Shown piece after piece: positions 12,285-23,571 of a stretch of DNA of 64,000 bases. Below the pieces are notes generated by a model that had not been told where the DNA came from, did not search any database, and saw nothing but the letters and a program-made list of their open reading frames with translations. The position numbers were made by a program, and so were the translations under genes. This DNA comes from Rhea pennata (lineage: Eukaryota > Chordata > Aves > Rheiformes > Rheidae): the NCBI RefSeq assembly GCF_028389875.1, contig NC_084665.1:125775602-125839601 (forward strand). The letters run 5' to 3'. Numbering within the stretch: position 1 is the stretch's first letter; each line of letters starts with the position of its first letter.

Positions 12285-15200
12285 CTCTACAATTTCATGA
12301 TCTGAGACCAATTTCTTGTTGTGGTCTTCAGTGAGTGGTAGAGTCTTTCATTGCAGTGATTGTGAAGAAGTGGCATGTAACAGTTCTCTACCTTTGAGGG
12401 GGTCTGGGAGCATCAGGATGTCTTGTGAAGAGGACTTGGAGCACCACACTCCAAAGAAAGGGTGGAGATAGTCCCAGGCAGAAGAAAAAAGGTTCAGAGG
12501 TCTTGAAAGCCCAGTCCAAGAAGAAAAGGGGAAGGAGGTGGGAAAAGAAGTTAGGATTCTGGGTTTTTGTTGTTGTTGTTGTTACTGTTTTACTTTAAAG
12601 AAAAAAAGAAATAATTTGTCCTTGTCCCCACTGGGGCAAAGAATAAAAGTCTCAGCCTGCAGCAAGTGAAATTTGAGATGGACATTAGGAAAGCATTTTT
12701 TAAAGGTGAGGACACTGAGGAGGTGCAGGGGAGAGTGTGGTGTTCCCATGAGGGCAGATTGCTGCCTGGAGTGCCATGGGTGCAGGACCCAGCATCCCTT
12801 CTCTCCCAAATTTCATGTGATTCAGTAGGGCTGAGGTGCCAGTAAGACACAGGATGTAAGCAGATAACACAGCAAGAAAAGAATTTCAAAATGAGTTAAT
12901 TGTGTGTATAAAACACTCTACCAGATTGGATACAAGCCAATTTACCCACAAAGGGTTTATTTTTTTCCTTTCTTTTTTTAAAATGTAGTTTGTAACTGAT
13001 TGTGAAACATTTTGTCACAGGATGTCTTTGGGATCAAGAAGATAAAGCATTTGCAGAGAGATAAGACTTTTAATCGATAACAGAACTATTCAGTCATTAA
13101 CTTTATTGCTAACAACAAAAACAAATACATGAGGAGAGATACTAAACCATCTATGCCCAAGAGAGACCTTTATCATCTCTGAAGATCTACTTGCAGCTTA
13201 GATTCCCCTCTCATCAGCCAGCTCTTGCATTTCTCAGACCTTCCTTTAGTGCTTTTTTGCCAGCCACATTTGGAGACAGCTCACAGGGCTAGATGTACTC
13301 CTGAAATTCTCTCACAAAATCTGGTTTCCACCTATATGAAACCTCTGTTCCTCTGATTGAGGTGTCTTCTTTCACTGAGACCTCACAGCAAGTCCTCGGG
13401 TCTGCACAGTCCTCTTAAACCCCATCCTATGCACTACCTTCAAGATTCAGTTTTCTTCTCTGTTCAGGGTTCTAAAAGTTTCCTATTACTCAGCACCTCC
13501 ATTTGAAATATCTCTGGTTTTAAGTGAAATACTCTTGTCCTTCAGTTCTTTAGTGAACTCCAGTTTCACCTCCCTGCCATCACTCTCATTGAACATCAAC
13601 ACCATTCTTACTGTTCAAGACACGGTCCCATCGTACTTGCCTCTATCAATATCTCAGATCCACTGCACACTTTTTAGATTTTTGGCCCACCCTCTTGATG
13701 CTTTCCACTGCAGAGCTCATAATTCTTTGGGCTGCTTCCCCTTAAATGACCTCAAAGACATCCTGTTGTGTCCTCCTTCAGATCTGTCCTTCAAACTCTC
13801 CTGTTCAGTTTATTTCACCTCGCAGCAAATCCCCTAATGCTTCTGCTTCTCCACTTACAGCCTACCCTCCCAAGTGAAGAATTATCATTTTTCCCCCTTT
13901 TTTAGTGTATCCTGAGGGCCCTGCTCTGTGAGGGAATGTGCAATTTCATATCAGAGTGAAGCTGAGCTAGAACTGCCACAAAAAATGCCCTATCTCTTTG
14001 CATTCCTCTGCCTAGCCCCAGATACTTCTTTCAGCCCCATCTTGGCATTCTCTGCAATGAGTTGAGTCAGCCCTCATTCCACATAGAGCTAGAGTTACTG
14101 GGAAGAAAAAAATAAATAAAAACAAATCATATTCTGCTAGTTTTACTCACTGAACTACACACATACAAGTACTTTGAAACGACAGAGCATCAGGTAGGAG
14201 ATAGATATTGTCCTTTCCACTAGCCCTTAGGCACTAGCTTGGCTCAGCTTTACAGCAAAACCTTGGGCACAACAGTAACACAAGTACTAATACTGATGCT
14301 GATCAGGGTCGGCTATAGGGAGCAGAAGCAGTAGCCTCAGATAGCTGCTGAAAGTAGAGATTAGAAAGAATGATGTGACTCTAATTATTCCTGCCTCATT
14401 CCCCCTGAGAGAAAGGGGAAATAAAGGAACCAGTTCCTCCAAATCACAGCCTGCTGTAGGAAAGTCCGTACTCTCCCCTATACCAATGGAAATATTTGTT
14501 CTACTCTAAGCAGAGAGGGAGAAAATGAGGCACCGATGCTCCCAGTCACATAGCAGAAGAGCAATCATATCTCCTCATCACAGTACAAAGCCCTTCTCCA
14601 TTCACTTGCAGTACATTACAGTTAAGTATTAAACCTCTATTAATTATCATAGGGTCAGCTTAAAATCTTGCATCTCATTAAAACCAATTCTTACCTGGAA
14701 ACCTCCTCTTTCCCCTATCCCTCTAAATAGCAATCAGAAAAAAAAAAGTGAGAGGTCTATTTCCTTTATGTCAACTCCCTGAATATCTAATATTTATTAT
14801 ATATTAGTCATGCAACAGATGTGTCAACCGCTGACAGTGACCACAACTGGTGAATAGTTACAATATCAATTTATCTGTGTTTGAAAAATTCAGGCATGTG
14901 GTAGTCAGATTTCTGCTCTGACTTGTGGGGAGGTAAGGAATAGGGGTTATTATCTCAAACAGGGGAAATTACCTCCACGACCTTCAGTGCACCACACGTT
15001 TCTGTGCGAGGGGAAGAGCATTGCATTACCTTGTGGGTGTTTGCAAGAATATGTACTCAAGAGATAGAAAATGCAGTTCTCAAAGAAGAAGTAAATATCT
15101 TTCCATGTGTAAATAAAAAGGCTCTTCATGTTTCAAAAGAAGCATAAATAACTTAATTGATAGTGATTGAAATAATGCTTAAAGTATTTGGAGGCTGCTA

Positions 15201-17464
15201 TTTCTCTTTTAATTTGCAGCAAGGTGAGTTAGGCCACCAGAGTGCTGGTCTCTGCTCTGCCACCGATTCACACTAGGACTTTGAGGGAAGAAAGTGTCAT
15301 CAAGGCCAATACAGCCAGACTGGGGTGCCCATAGGATCTCAGCTGAGTAAAGTACTTAGTAACAACTTAATCTCAGAAAAACTCTCACCAGAGTCAAGAA
15401 AAGGACCAGCTCTGGTTTCAGTAGATTAATAATTCTTCATTTCAATTTCAAAGATCTCAATAATCTTCCACATTTTTGTTTCAGTAAGCTTTTGTTAGCG
15501 TCCCAGTTTTCAGATCTCCAAATAACTGCAGTTTCTGTTGATTGCGGCAGTAGTTGTTTTGTGTTTGAAGTTGATTCTAATAGGAGGGCAAGGTACCCAG
15601 AGCTGTGAACTCCCAGGGCTTTCTATGTCACCTAACTACGATGTCATATATGTAGATTATTTAAAAATTTATTTTTTTTATCCCCTCACACATGGAAATA
15701 GAAAAAATATATAGAAATGCATATAGAATAGAGCTAAGTGTCAAAATAAAACAAATCTCATGGAATAAATTCCAAAATAATTAAATAATAATAACAATAA
15801 TTTAAAAAAAAATCATTTTCAAGTTTTGCTTTCATTTCAAACCAAGAAGAATTGGAAAATGAGTGTTTGGTATGAGGAAAAATCTTGAAATCAGAAATGT
15901 GAAAGCTTCATTGGTATAATCTGAATGAGTTGGAAGCATTTCAAGAGGTACATTTTCTCCTGAGGCATTCTCATCTTTCCACTGACAATTACAGACAAAT
16001 GTGTTCATGGTTCAAAATAAACCACAGATTTTTTTTTTCACCGTTTCAATGTTGCATTATGTTAGACGTGTTCCAATGCTTAACCGTTCACCTTTCTAGC
16101 ACAGAGGTAACCCAGACCACTGACACACTTAGAGCAGATGAGCCTGGATTTAGGGTCAGAGTGGTTGAACCTGACCTGATCTGAACCTGATCGTTCTTGC
16201 TTTTGAAAATAGATATTTAACTGACCCACTTTGAGTGGATATTTCAGTAAGAGGCTTTAGAGAAAACCCCTTCTGGGGGAACCATTTCCGTTAACCTGTA
16301 TGCTTCTTACTCTGAGGGGGAAACTGAATTATACATTAGCTTTTGAAACGTCAGCATCTTTTAAAACAAGCTGATATAGGTCACAGCAATCCCAGAAACT
16401 GCAAATTAAATTCTACTTCATTTACATTCTCCTTTGGATGAAATAAGGTGAGGAGGGGAATCTCTCTGAAGCTGGTACCAAAGTATCAGGGTTTTCGCTG
16501 GTAAACTCCCCAGAGATTAGAAGTCAAAATGAGGGACAACCTTGAAGCAGCTCAACTTCTCCAGGGCTGCAGCCACCTTATAACAACCCAGTGAGAAACT
16601 AAGAAAATAGAAGTCACCTGAATAGGAGAAGATCCTAATGGTCACCATGCCACATGCAGTCCACCCACCCGAACACATGCATTAAAATAGTACATATTTA
16701 AATACTAGGGTGGCAAAAGTCATTTTTCATCCTACAGTCTTCATTAAGTTTCTCTCAAATCCCCCTTTAGTCTCTCAAATGTAGGAATTTAGGGTTTGAC
16801 TATACCCATTACAATTCCCAGACCTCTTTCCTTGGGATCTTAGCCCTGTCTCATAACACCAGAACATAAAGTGATTCCCAAAACATTGGAAAGCTCAAAA
16901 ACAATTGAAATAAATGTTTGTTTGTTTGTTTTCCTCCAGATTGAGAAAGACTAAACTTGGGGACTCATTATGACAAGGTATTCAGTTCAAAACTTACATA
17001 TCATGGCTGATGTATAAAGGTGCATGAAAATAGCCTGATCCAGACCAGAAAATCTGAGAAAAGTTTGGGCAAGTATCTAGATGCTTTATCTAGATGCTCA
17101 AACGTCAAGGCAAGTGGCAGCACACTGACTGAGGAGAAAAACGATTAAATCTGACAGTGACAGTGACATTAATGTTTTTGATAGCTACCTCATCTGAAGT
17201 AGAGACCATGAAGTGCCTCAACTTACATTTGATTAGACGACCATTCAAATCCCAGTTTAAAACCCCACAGTTTGCACCCCTTTGCTGCAGCACGTGTGCC
17301 AATTTTTTCAGCGGTTTTCTAATAACAACATTGATTTTTGCTACTATTTGTGTGACATAGCTAACGTAATGACATCATCTATAGATCTAAGAAAGGGTGA
17401 GCCCATATCCTGTCTCCTATCTACGTTAATGGAATATGTATACATAGACCTTTAAATTTAAGTT
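12285..17464. other. Non-coding region left of IL17A
   Basis: AT-rich DNA with short simple repeats, for example (TTG)n near 12.57 kb and (GTTT)n near 16.92 kb. No exon was found. It may hold IL17A control elements, but only one candidate site is listed separately. Confidence 0.45.
16373..16383 (+). promoter_or_regulatory. ROR-element-like site
   Basis: GATATAGGTCA matches ten of eleven positions of the monomeric ROR response element (WAWNTRGGTCA) and lies about 1.24 kb before the IL17A start codon. RORgamma-t drives IL17A in mammalian Th17 cells. A single motif match of this length is expected by chance in DNA of this size, so this is only a candidate. Confidence 0.25.
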
Positions 17465-17600
17465 ATGGTCAAAAACCACAGTTTAGGTTGGGGAAAAACA
17501 CCTACTCCGCATTAACTAGGACAGCACAAGAGCCCTTATAAAAAGTCCAGCATAAATGTGCCCAGACACCTTCAGTCAACAGAGCCCAGCAGAAGTATCA
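17465..17600 (+). promoter_or_regulatory. IL17A: IL17A core promoter
   Basis: A TATAAAA box lies at 17537-17543, so transcription should start near 17565-17572, giving a 5' UTR of about 55 bases with no ATG before the start codon. Upstream are a RUNX-type AACCACA at 17474-17480, directly next to a GGTCA half-site at 17466-17470, and a GGGGAAAAAC block at about 17491-17500 that fits NFAT or NF-kB type sites. RUNX1, ROR and NFAT are known IL17A regulators in mammals. Their action here is inferred from motif matches. Confidence 0.6.
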
Positions 17601-17624
17601 GCTGCAGCAACAGAGAGAAGTAGA

Positions 17625-17651
17625 ATGTCTCTGACCATTTCTGAATCTCTG
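17625..17651 (+). CDS. IL17A: IL17A coding exon 1
   Basis: Encodes residues 1-9 (MSLTISESL), the start of the signal peptide. It is followed by a consensus GTAAGT donor and ends in phase 0, as in mammalian IL17A. Too short to show up as an open frame of its own. Confidence 0.85.
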
Positions 17652-19392
17652 GTAAGTACTTGTTTTGTGTTTTTTCCAATTTGATAGAGACGCCTTTAAA
17701 TTATAATACATGGTTATGAGGAATAGAGATCTACACCCACCTTTAAAACATTTGTTTAAACGATTAATAACTGAAAAGAGCTAAAAGATGACTGCTAAAT
17801 GGCACCAGCACGGGGCAGCACTGAGATTATATGTGTGAACTGGTCACTATCATATTAGTGAACTGGGCTACTGCAATATATTCTGAAGTCAAGAAATACT
17901 GGCAGAAAGCTCAAAACTCAGGCTTAGAGTGTCTTTGTGTTACTATATCCTTTGTACTGTCTCATATCTTCGATAGTTTATATAATTGATATTTCTTAGC
18001 ACCGAATTTCTACTGAGTGTGTAGTATACCTGTCAGGATAGTAGGAATTAGTTAGTTCAAAGCAAGCATGGATATGACATATGCTGTTCCATGATTACTC
18101 CAGCATACAGTATACACCTCTAGTTACCAACTAGTTGAGAACGAATGACTTTCCCAGCCCCACAGAGGAACTGTTAGGCATGCTGCGTTACTGTACTTGC
18201 ACTGTGTCCTGAAAGAGCCTGCTGTCTCCAGTTCAGATCACTGCTGCTCGTGCTGCTGGCCCTGCTCTCAGCCAGCAGCCCTGCCTGCGGGAAGGCGGTA
18301 CGGCCTCGGCTCAAGACGGAGAGCCTCTTCAAGCAAGCAGATGCTGGTTGCCTGACCCCGAAAGATTCCCAATTCCCTCAAACTGTGAAAGTCAACGTAA
18401 GCATCAGAAATATAAACCAGGACTCCAAACTGTTTCATGATGTCAGCAGCCGGTCACTGGCTCCATGGGATTACAGGTATGATCTCTGTTCCTGTTGTCA
18501 AGAAATACGCTGGCTTCTTTGGTCGTGAATACGCAGAGGTTTTACTTTCCTTTCAGTACTTCAGTGATGAGAGTTTTGGCAATATAAGGATATCCACAGT
18601 CCATATAGTCCCCCTTGAAAGCTATCCAACACAGAAAGGAGTACAGAGCAAAAGCATGGTCTGGACAACATGTAAAAGACACAGTAAATTACATTTGTGA
18701 TTTAATTTATTGGAGCAAGCTTTATCTTCAAATGCATTTTTTGTCTAAGAAATCATCAAAAAGGCTCAATACTGCACCAATTAAGTCAGTGGTGGTTCAA
18801 TAACATCAGAATTAGCCCTTAAGAACATCTCATGATTTGAGGGGGAGCTGAAGGTGTTGGGGACCATTGGTCAATCTGACATGTTGTAGCGCTCAGACTG
18901 TTTCTAACCAATCTTTCAAAATTAGTGGTCATTTGAAACATGCCCTTTGCAAAGGCAGTTGAATAGTCCTGGTATACTTGTCCAAGTTACGCTTCAAAAC
19001 CTACAGTAGCAGAAGGTCTAGTGCCCCTTCTTGGGCAGTCTCTTCCAGGACATACTGGTCCTCAAGCTAAGAGCCCACAGCAATCCAGACCATCCCAATA
19101 CGCAGCAGCACTTCCATTCTAAGCACTTCCCTATGCTTTCATTTCAATTTACAGAATCGATGAGGACCCCAATCGCTTCCCCCAGGTGATTGCTGATGCC
19201 CAGTGCCGCCACTCCAGCTGTGTGGACTTGGCCGGGCAACTTGACTACAGCGTCAACTCTGTTCCCATCCGTCAGGAGATCCTTGTTCTCCGGCGGGAGC
19301 AGAGGGGCTGCCAACACTCATATCGGCTGGAGAAGAAAATGATCACTGTGGGCTGCACATGTGTCAACCCGATCATCCAACACCAAGCTTAA
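17625..19392 (+). CDS. IL17A: Interleukin-17A (3 exons)
   Basis: A secreted pro-inflammatory cytokine that signals as a dimer through IL17RA/IL17RC and drives neutrophil and epithelial antimicrobial responses. Coding exons are 17625-17651, 18232-18476 and 19155-19392 (27, 245 and 238 bases), all with GT-AG borders. Together they encode 169 residues, the usual length. Residues 10-25 form the hydrophobic core of a signal peptide (SLLLVLLALLSA), with likely cleavage near residues 28-30. The mature part carries the IL-17 cystine-knot set C49, C108, C113, C143, C158 and C160, the WDYR and DEDPNRFP blocks, SVPI..QEILVLRRE and VGCTC. An NVS glycosylation site lies at N64. The first ATG after the predicted cap site is used. 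The name IL17A rather than IL17F rests on gene order and strand (mir-133b, +, -, MCM3 -) and is less certain than family membership. Confidence 0.92.
18232..18476 (+). CDS. IL17A: IL17A coding exon 2
   Basis: Acceptor TGTCTCCAG, donor GTATGA. Encodes residues 10-90 plus two bases of R91: the hydrophobic signal core, the first knot cysteine C49, the N64 glycosylation site and the LAPWDY block. Confidence 0.93.
19155..19392 (+). CDS. IL17A: IL17A coding exon 3
   Basis: Acceptor TTTACAG. Completes R91 and runs to TAA at 19390-19392. Encodes the cystine-knot core with C108, C113, C143, C158 and C160 and the most conserved IL-17 block (SVPI to VGCTC). Confidence 0.96.
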
Positions 19393-19676
19393 AGGGAGTT
19401 GAGAAATAAGAGTTGGGAGCTGCAGAAGAACTACCTACTCTGCTAGTCAGCGTGGGTCTTTGATAAAACTAAGAGTCTGATTCAATCTCTGCAAAACAGT
19501 AGAACTGAATCAGATTAGCTAGATTCCTATCAGAGGAAATAAAAAATGAAGAAAATTCTCAGCTAAAAATAAAAAGTTCTTTTTCTCCACAAAATCAAAT
19601 CCAGACACCTTAATGTGCCTGGCTGAAAAAAAAACAGTGGGAACTCTTTACATGTCTTTAGTTAACACTTTGAAAG

Positions 19677-19751
19677 ATTTATTTATGTGATTCTATTTAT
19701 ATTGGTGGAAAAGTTAGCAATATATGTCTTTATTTATCTTTATGCAATAAA
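19677..19751 (+). promoter_or_regulatory. IL17A: IL17A AU-rich element and poly(A) signal
   Basis: ATTTA pentamers lie at 19677, 19681, 19695 and 19732 (the first two overlap as ATTTATTTA), and AATAAA follows at 19746-19751. The 3' UTR is therefore about 375 bases. AU-rich elements of this kind mark cytokine mRNAs for rapid decay, and this is known for mammalian IL17A. Confidence 0.75.
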
Positions 19752-20131
19752 AAAACTAGCAAATCAAGTCTGCATTATTCTCCTTTCTTTCTGATAAAAC
19801 ATTTTCTGTTAGGAGAGAAATTACTCAATTCAATTATTACTGTATGACCATGTAAGAGATATGATGCATGATGCATATATGCATGCAAGCATGATACTAA
19901 CAACTAAAATTCTCCAGATAATACCTGACTCTGTTGTGATAGAACTCATAGCACATACCAAAGCTAGGGCAAGTATCATTAACATCATTTTACAGATAGA
20001 GAAACTGAGATACCTGGAGCAAAATGATTTACCGAGAGACATTCAGCAGATTCACAGCCAAACCAGACTAGCCAAAAAGCAGGGGGTAATTACCCAGTTA
20101 TCCAAATAATTAGCTGATTACAGAGAAATTT

Positions 20132-20133
<2 letters not shown>

Positions 20134-20165
<32 letters not shown>
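20134..20165 (+). repeat. Poly(A) tract, 32 bases
   Basis: An uninterrupted A run in the IL17A-IL17F spacer. No retroposed body was recognised directly upstream, so it may be a simple repeat or the tail of an element too old to name. Confidence 0.8.
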
Positions 20166-20167
<2 letters not shown>

Positions 20168-21135
20168 TTCAACACAACACTTTGAACCCTTCTTAAGTGG
20201 AAAAGAAACTCTTTCTCCCTCCCCTCCAAAACATAGAATATATTTACAGTATTAAAACTTAGCTTTGGTCTGATGTCTCCAAATTTCAGTGCAACCCAAT
20301 TCAACTCATTTTTCTATGAGGAGGCTCATTACCTGAGTACAAGATGAACAGTGTACGAGAGAATCAGGTGGATAACTGAAGCAATTAACTGCTGATCAGA
20401 GAAAATGCAATTGCAATTTCCTCCGTGCTCGTGTCCTTCACGTTTGCTGCCACCAGTTGATGCTTCGGGGACCTATCAAATGTAGAACACAGTGATGCAG
20501 CATTTCTACAGCGGTTGTAATGGGACTCGCGTAGGTGGAAATTTAACTCTCTAGGTGCCTTTATTTAAAGCACAGTTAGATTTAAAGTGCTTACATGAAA
20601 ATGTTCCATGTTTCGAATGACTGTCTGGCTCATGAAGACCCGGATGTTTTGTTTACTTCCGTCCCAGGGACGTGGGATCATCTTAATCATCTGTGAACCG
20701 TCATTGGCAAACGCAATAGAAAATATTGAATTTCCAAAGATGTAGAGCTCAAGGATTCAAAGCCCTGTTGAGAGGCAAGATCTTCTCAAAGAAAGCATCT
20801 CCTCTAGATCTAACTGTGCTAACTGAAGACATTTCTACTCCAGTTTCTGCTGCTGGGGCTTATTGCCCACAACTGTACCGAAGAGACTGAACTCTCCCTA
20901 ATCCACTCCAGGTAAAATCAGGAGGGTTAGTTCTTATAACCTAAGCTCATGGCACAGAGAGCATTTTTTTAGCATCTCTTCACCTCTGCAGTGGATCAGG
21001 GAAGCTTTAACCAGGTAACTAACTGCAGCCACAACAATGTGTTCCTGTCCACAGCTCTAGTTACCTTCAAACAAGAACAAATATAACTTTGCCAACATGC
21101 AGGTGACTAGTAATATAAGAAATCCTAACTTAGCT
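20166..21135. other. Non-coding spacer between IL17A and IL17F
   Basis: No exon or known repeat was recognised. The stretch near 20.4-20.7 kb has more CpG than its surroundings and could be regulatory, but no specific site can be supported. Confidence 0.4.
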
Positions 21136-21236
21136 TATATCCTACCTCATCTGAACCATTCCTCCTTAATGTCTCTGGTAGGTCCTAAAGTTCAGTTCAG
21201 ATGACAGTCTCAAGCATATTTAACCATAGGAACAGA
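21136..21236 (-). repeat. Unclassified repeat, copy A (partial)
   Basis: Read on the minus strand, this matches 22405-22505 with about 10 differences in 101 bases (blocks such as ATGCTTGAGACTGTC, GACATTAAGGAGGAATGG and TTCAGATGAGGTAGGATA). It forms an inverted pair with copy B about 1.2 kb away. It resembles no element I can name. Confidence 0.8.
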
Positions 21237-22404
21237 GTGCCAAAAAAGTCAATAAACACTTTTCCTTCCAGATTTTCAAGAAGTTAGATAAATATCAGTC
21301 AGAGAATGTTGAAAAAGAGCTGACTAGTTTGTCCATTAGATAATATCTCAGTGTCCTACCACTTGCTATAGAATGAGCTTAAGGAAATTGTCAGAAGCAG
21401 TCCAACTTCTAACAGCTAAAATTAAGGTAAGGCTCATCCTTTACTGCCTGGTAGTTATGTTCAATTTAGCTGAGATTGGCACATGAGTAATGGAGACTAG
21501 TTAGCAATTTTGAGAGAGAGCTACTGTGTGAAAAATGTCAAAAGTAGAAAGTCAGTATTAGTTCACACAGCTGGAGTACTAAAATATGGACAGCTTTCGG
21601 CTGACGGGCTGCAGAGATACTCCAATCAGTCTTCCAGAGGTGTCAGTCTCCCTTGGATCATTTACCAGCCCAATGAAATCTGTGCCTGAGGACACAACTT
21701 TTTTACTTACCTGGCCTTGTGCCAGCTTCATGCCAACCTCTGAAAGCTGCTTGGGTCTTGCACGTGCTCTGAAGGAAGTATTTAACAGTGTGACTGCGTG
21801 GATTAATTTGGTCTGAGGACTATTTTTTTTTCTACTATGAGTTTTCTTCTGAGAGGAGAGAAAAGAAAACAGACCATCTTTACTCATTTACTGGAATGAA
21901 GAACTTTGATCATGATACAAACAGCTTGTACTTGGTAAGAATGCAGATAAACCAGAAGTACTATGCGTTGCTCTGGTTTAGAAAACCACCCGAACTCACC
22001 AACCCACTCACAGCAAGCTGTGTCCAGAAAAGAGTATTTTGAGTACAATCTGCCTAGTTCATGACCCTTGAAGGATACCAAACATATTTTTAATCTTCTC
22101 TTTCTTTACTGAAGTTACTGAAAAAGATGAACACTGAGCTAGCTTTTCTGAAAAACAGAATAAAACAAAATAAAACAAAATAAAAAGAAAGTTACACAAA
22201 AAGAAAGAATGGATTTATCTGAGGAACTGAGAACAAAAAGTTGCTACTTCCATTCAGCCTTGGAAGTATGGAAAGTAATAGCAAAAATAAAAAATATGCA
22301 TATGAGTAGCAAAAAGAGGTTTTCATTTCTGGTGCTGACTCTGACTAGCACCTTCTCAGCACCTGAACAGCAGCCCCAGCACATGGTCACATCCCCATCA
22401 GCAG

Positions 22405-22558
22405 CTCTGAGCCTATGCTTAAACATGCTTGAGACTGTCAGCTGAACCGAACTTCAGGACCTACAGGAGACATTAAGGAGGAATGGTTCAGATGAGGTAG
22501 GATACAACTCTGAGCCTAAGTGGTACCATGTCATCAAAGACATTATTTAAGCAGCCTT
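22405..22558 (+). repeat. Unclassified repeat, copy B (fullest)
   Basis: The first 100 bases match copy A inverted. The last 74 bases (22485-22558) match copy C inverted with about 7 differences. So B spans the union of the two partial copies and is probably closest to a whole unit of 150 bases or more. It runs straight into a CR1-type octamer tail. Confidence 0.75.
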
Positions 22559-22598
22559 ACTGATTCTATGATTCTATGATTTCTATGATTCTATGATT
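22559..22598 (+). repeat. ATTCTATG octamer repeat (CR1-type tail)
   Basis: Four imperfect ATTCTATG units, the 3' signature of avian CR1 and CR1-mobilised elements, directly after copy B. The usual CR1 block before the octamers (AGAGGTCCCTTCCAACC) is missing. Confidence 0.8.
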
Positions 22599-22693
22599 TG
22601 TGCTCTGATTTTTTAAACTTGTGCTCAAGAAGAGTCTAGGTGAGTGAATCAAGACTGCATCTTCTACAACACTGCTGCAAGACTGCAGCCAAA

Positions 22694-22767
22694 AAGGCTG
22701 CTTAAATAATGTCTTTGATCACTTGATACCGCTTAGACTCAGAGTTATATTCTACCTCATCTGAACC
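22694..22767 (-). repeat. Unclassified repeat, copy C (partial)
   Basis: Inverted relative to copy B, so 22485-22558 and 22694-22767 could pair as a 74-base stem around a loop of about 135 bases. No octamer tail follows this copy. Confidence 0.8.
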
Positions 22768-23453
22768 AAAGAAATAGAAAGAAGAAAATAAAGGAGACTA
22801 GAGAGGAAGATGAAGGCTAGTCTCACATTTAACATGAGATGATGATGTGGGCACAGGTTTCTGCTCTGGTTCTATCAGGCCATCTCCCAGGACTCTCATA
22901 GTTCATGTGAAAACTCATCCCATCATCTATACTCATTGGTACCAAACCACAGATCCCCAAATGATTAGTCAGCAAATTGATCATCCTCTTAGGATGTCTG
23001 TTAGGTCTAATTCCCTATGAGCCATATCAGCTGGTGGATTTTCAAGCCATTGCTCCTCTGGCTCACCACACCCTGAGGTTACACAGCTCTTGGTTTATCT
23101 CATGATTGCAACCTTTGCAATTTATATACATACACTTTCTGTGAACTATAAAAACAGCAGTTTTGTGAAAGAAGTTGACTTGGTCTCTTGTCGCTTTGAA
23201 TACCCCCAGGAACTCCTACCTGTTGCCAAGGGAAGCCTGACTCACAGCAGCAGGCCGATACGTCCACATGTCATAGCACCTACCTGGGCACTGTGGGGCT
23301 ACATCACTGCTGGGATGTTAATGCAGGGATCTCTGCAGCATGCTCCATTCATCAGGGTAGACATGTCCCATGAAAGCTGCTACACAGGAAGATTCCTGCT
23401 TGACTACTAGCGCTGCCCAAATTCAGTACAGACACAACCAAGGGAAGAAGGAC
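22768..23453. other. Non-coding spacer, nothing recognised
   Basis: Short open frames only. No motif or element could be identified. Confidence 0.45.
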
Positions 23454-23571
23454 TCATAGAATGGTAAGGTTGGAAGGGACCTCTGGAGATCATCTAGTCC
23501 AACCCTCAGCATAGCCCATACGGGGACTGAACCCGTGACCTTGGCATTAGCAGCACCACACTAATCAACCG
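23454..23571 (-). mobile_element. tRNA-Ile-derived SINE with CR1 tail, 5'-shortened
   Basis: Minus-strand copy of the same SINE as at 12145-12284. It carries a well-kept B box (GGGTTCAGTCCCC, 23522-23534), TGGTGCTGCTAATGCCAAGG, CCGTATGGGCTATGCTGAGG and the CR1 tail ending in ACCTTACCATTCTATGAG. The A box and the tRNA 5' end are missing or worn. Shared departures from real tRNA-Ile (GCTGCTAATGCC) show the two copies come from one family. Confidence 0.85.

Noticed and set aside
22405-22767. Terminal inverted repeats of a DNA transposon
   Set aside because: The arms are partial copies of different parts of one unit, with no target-site duplication or transposase trace between them.
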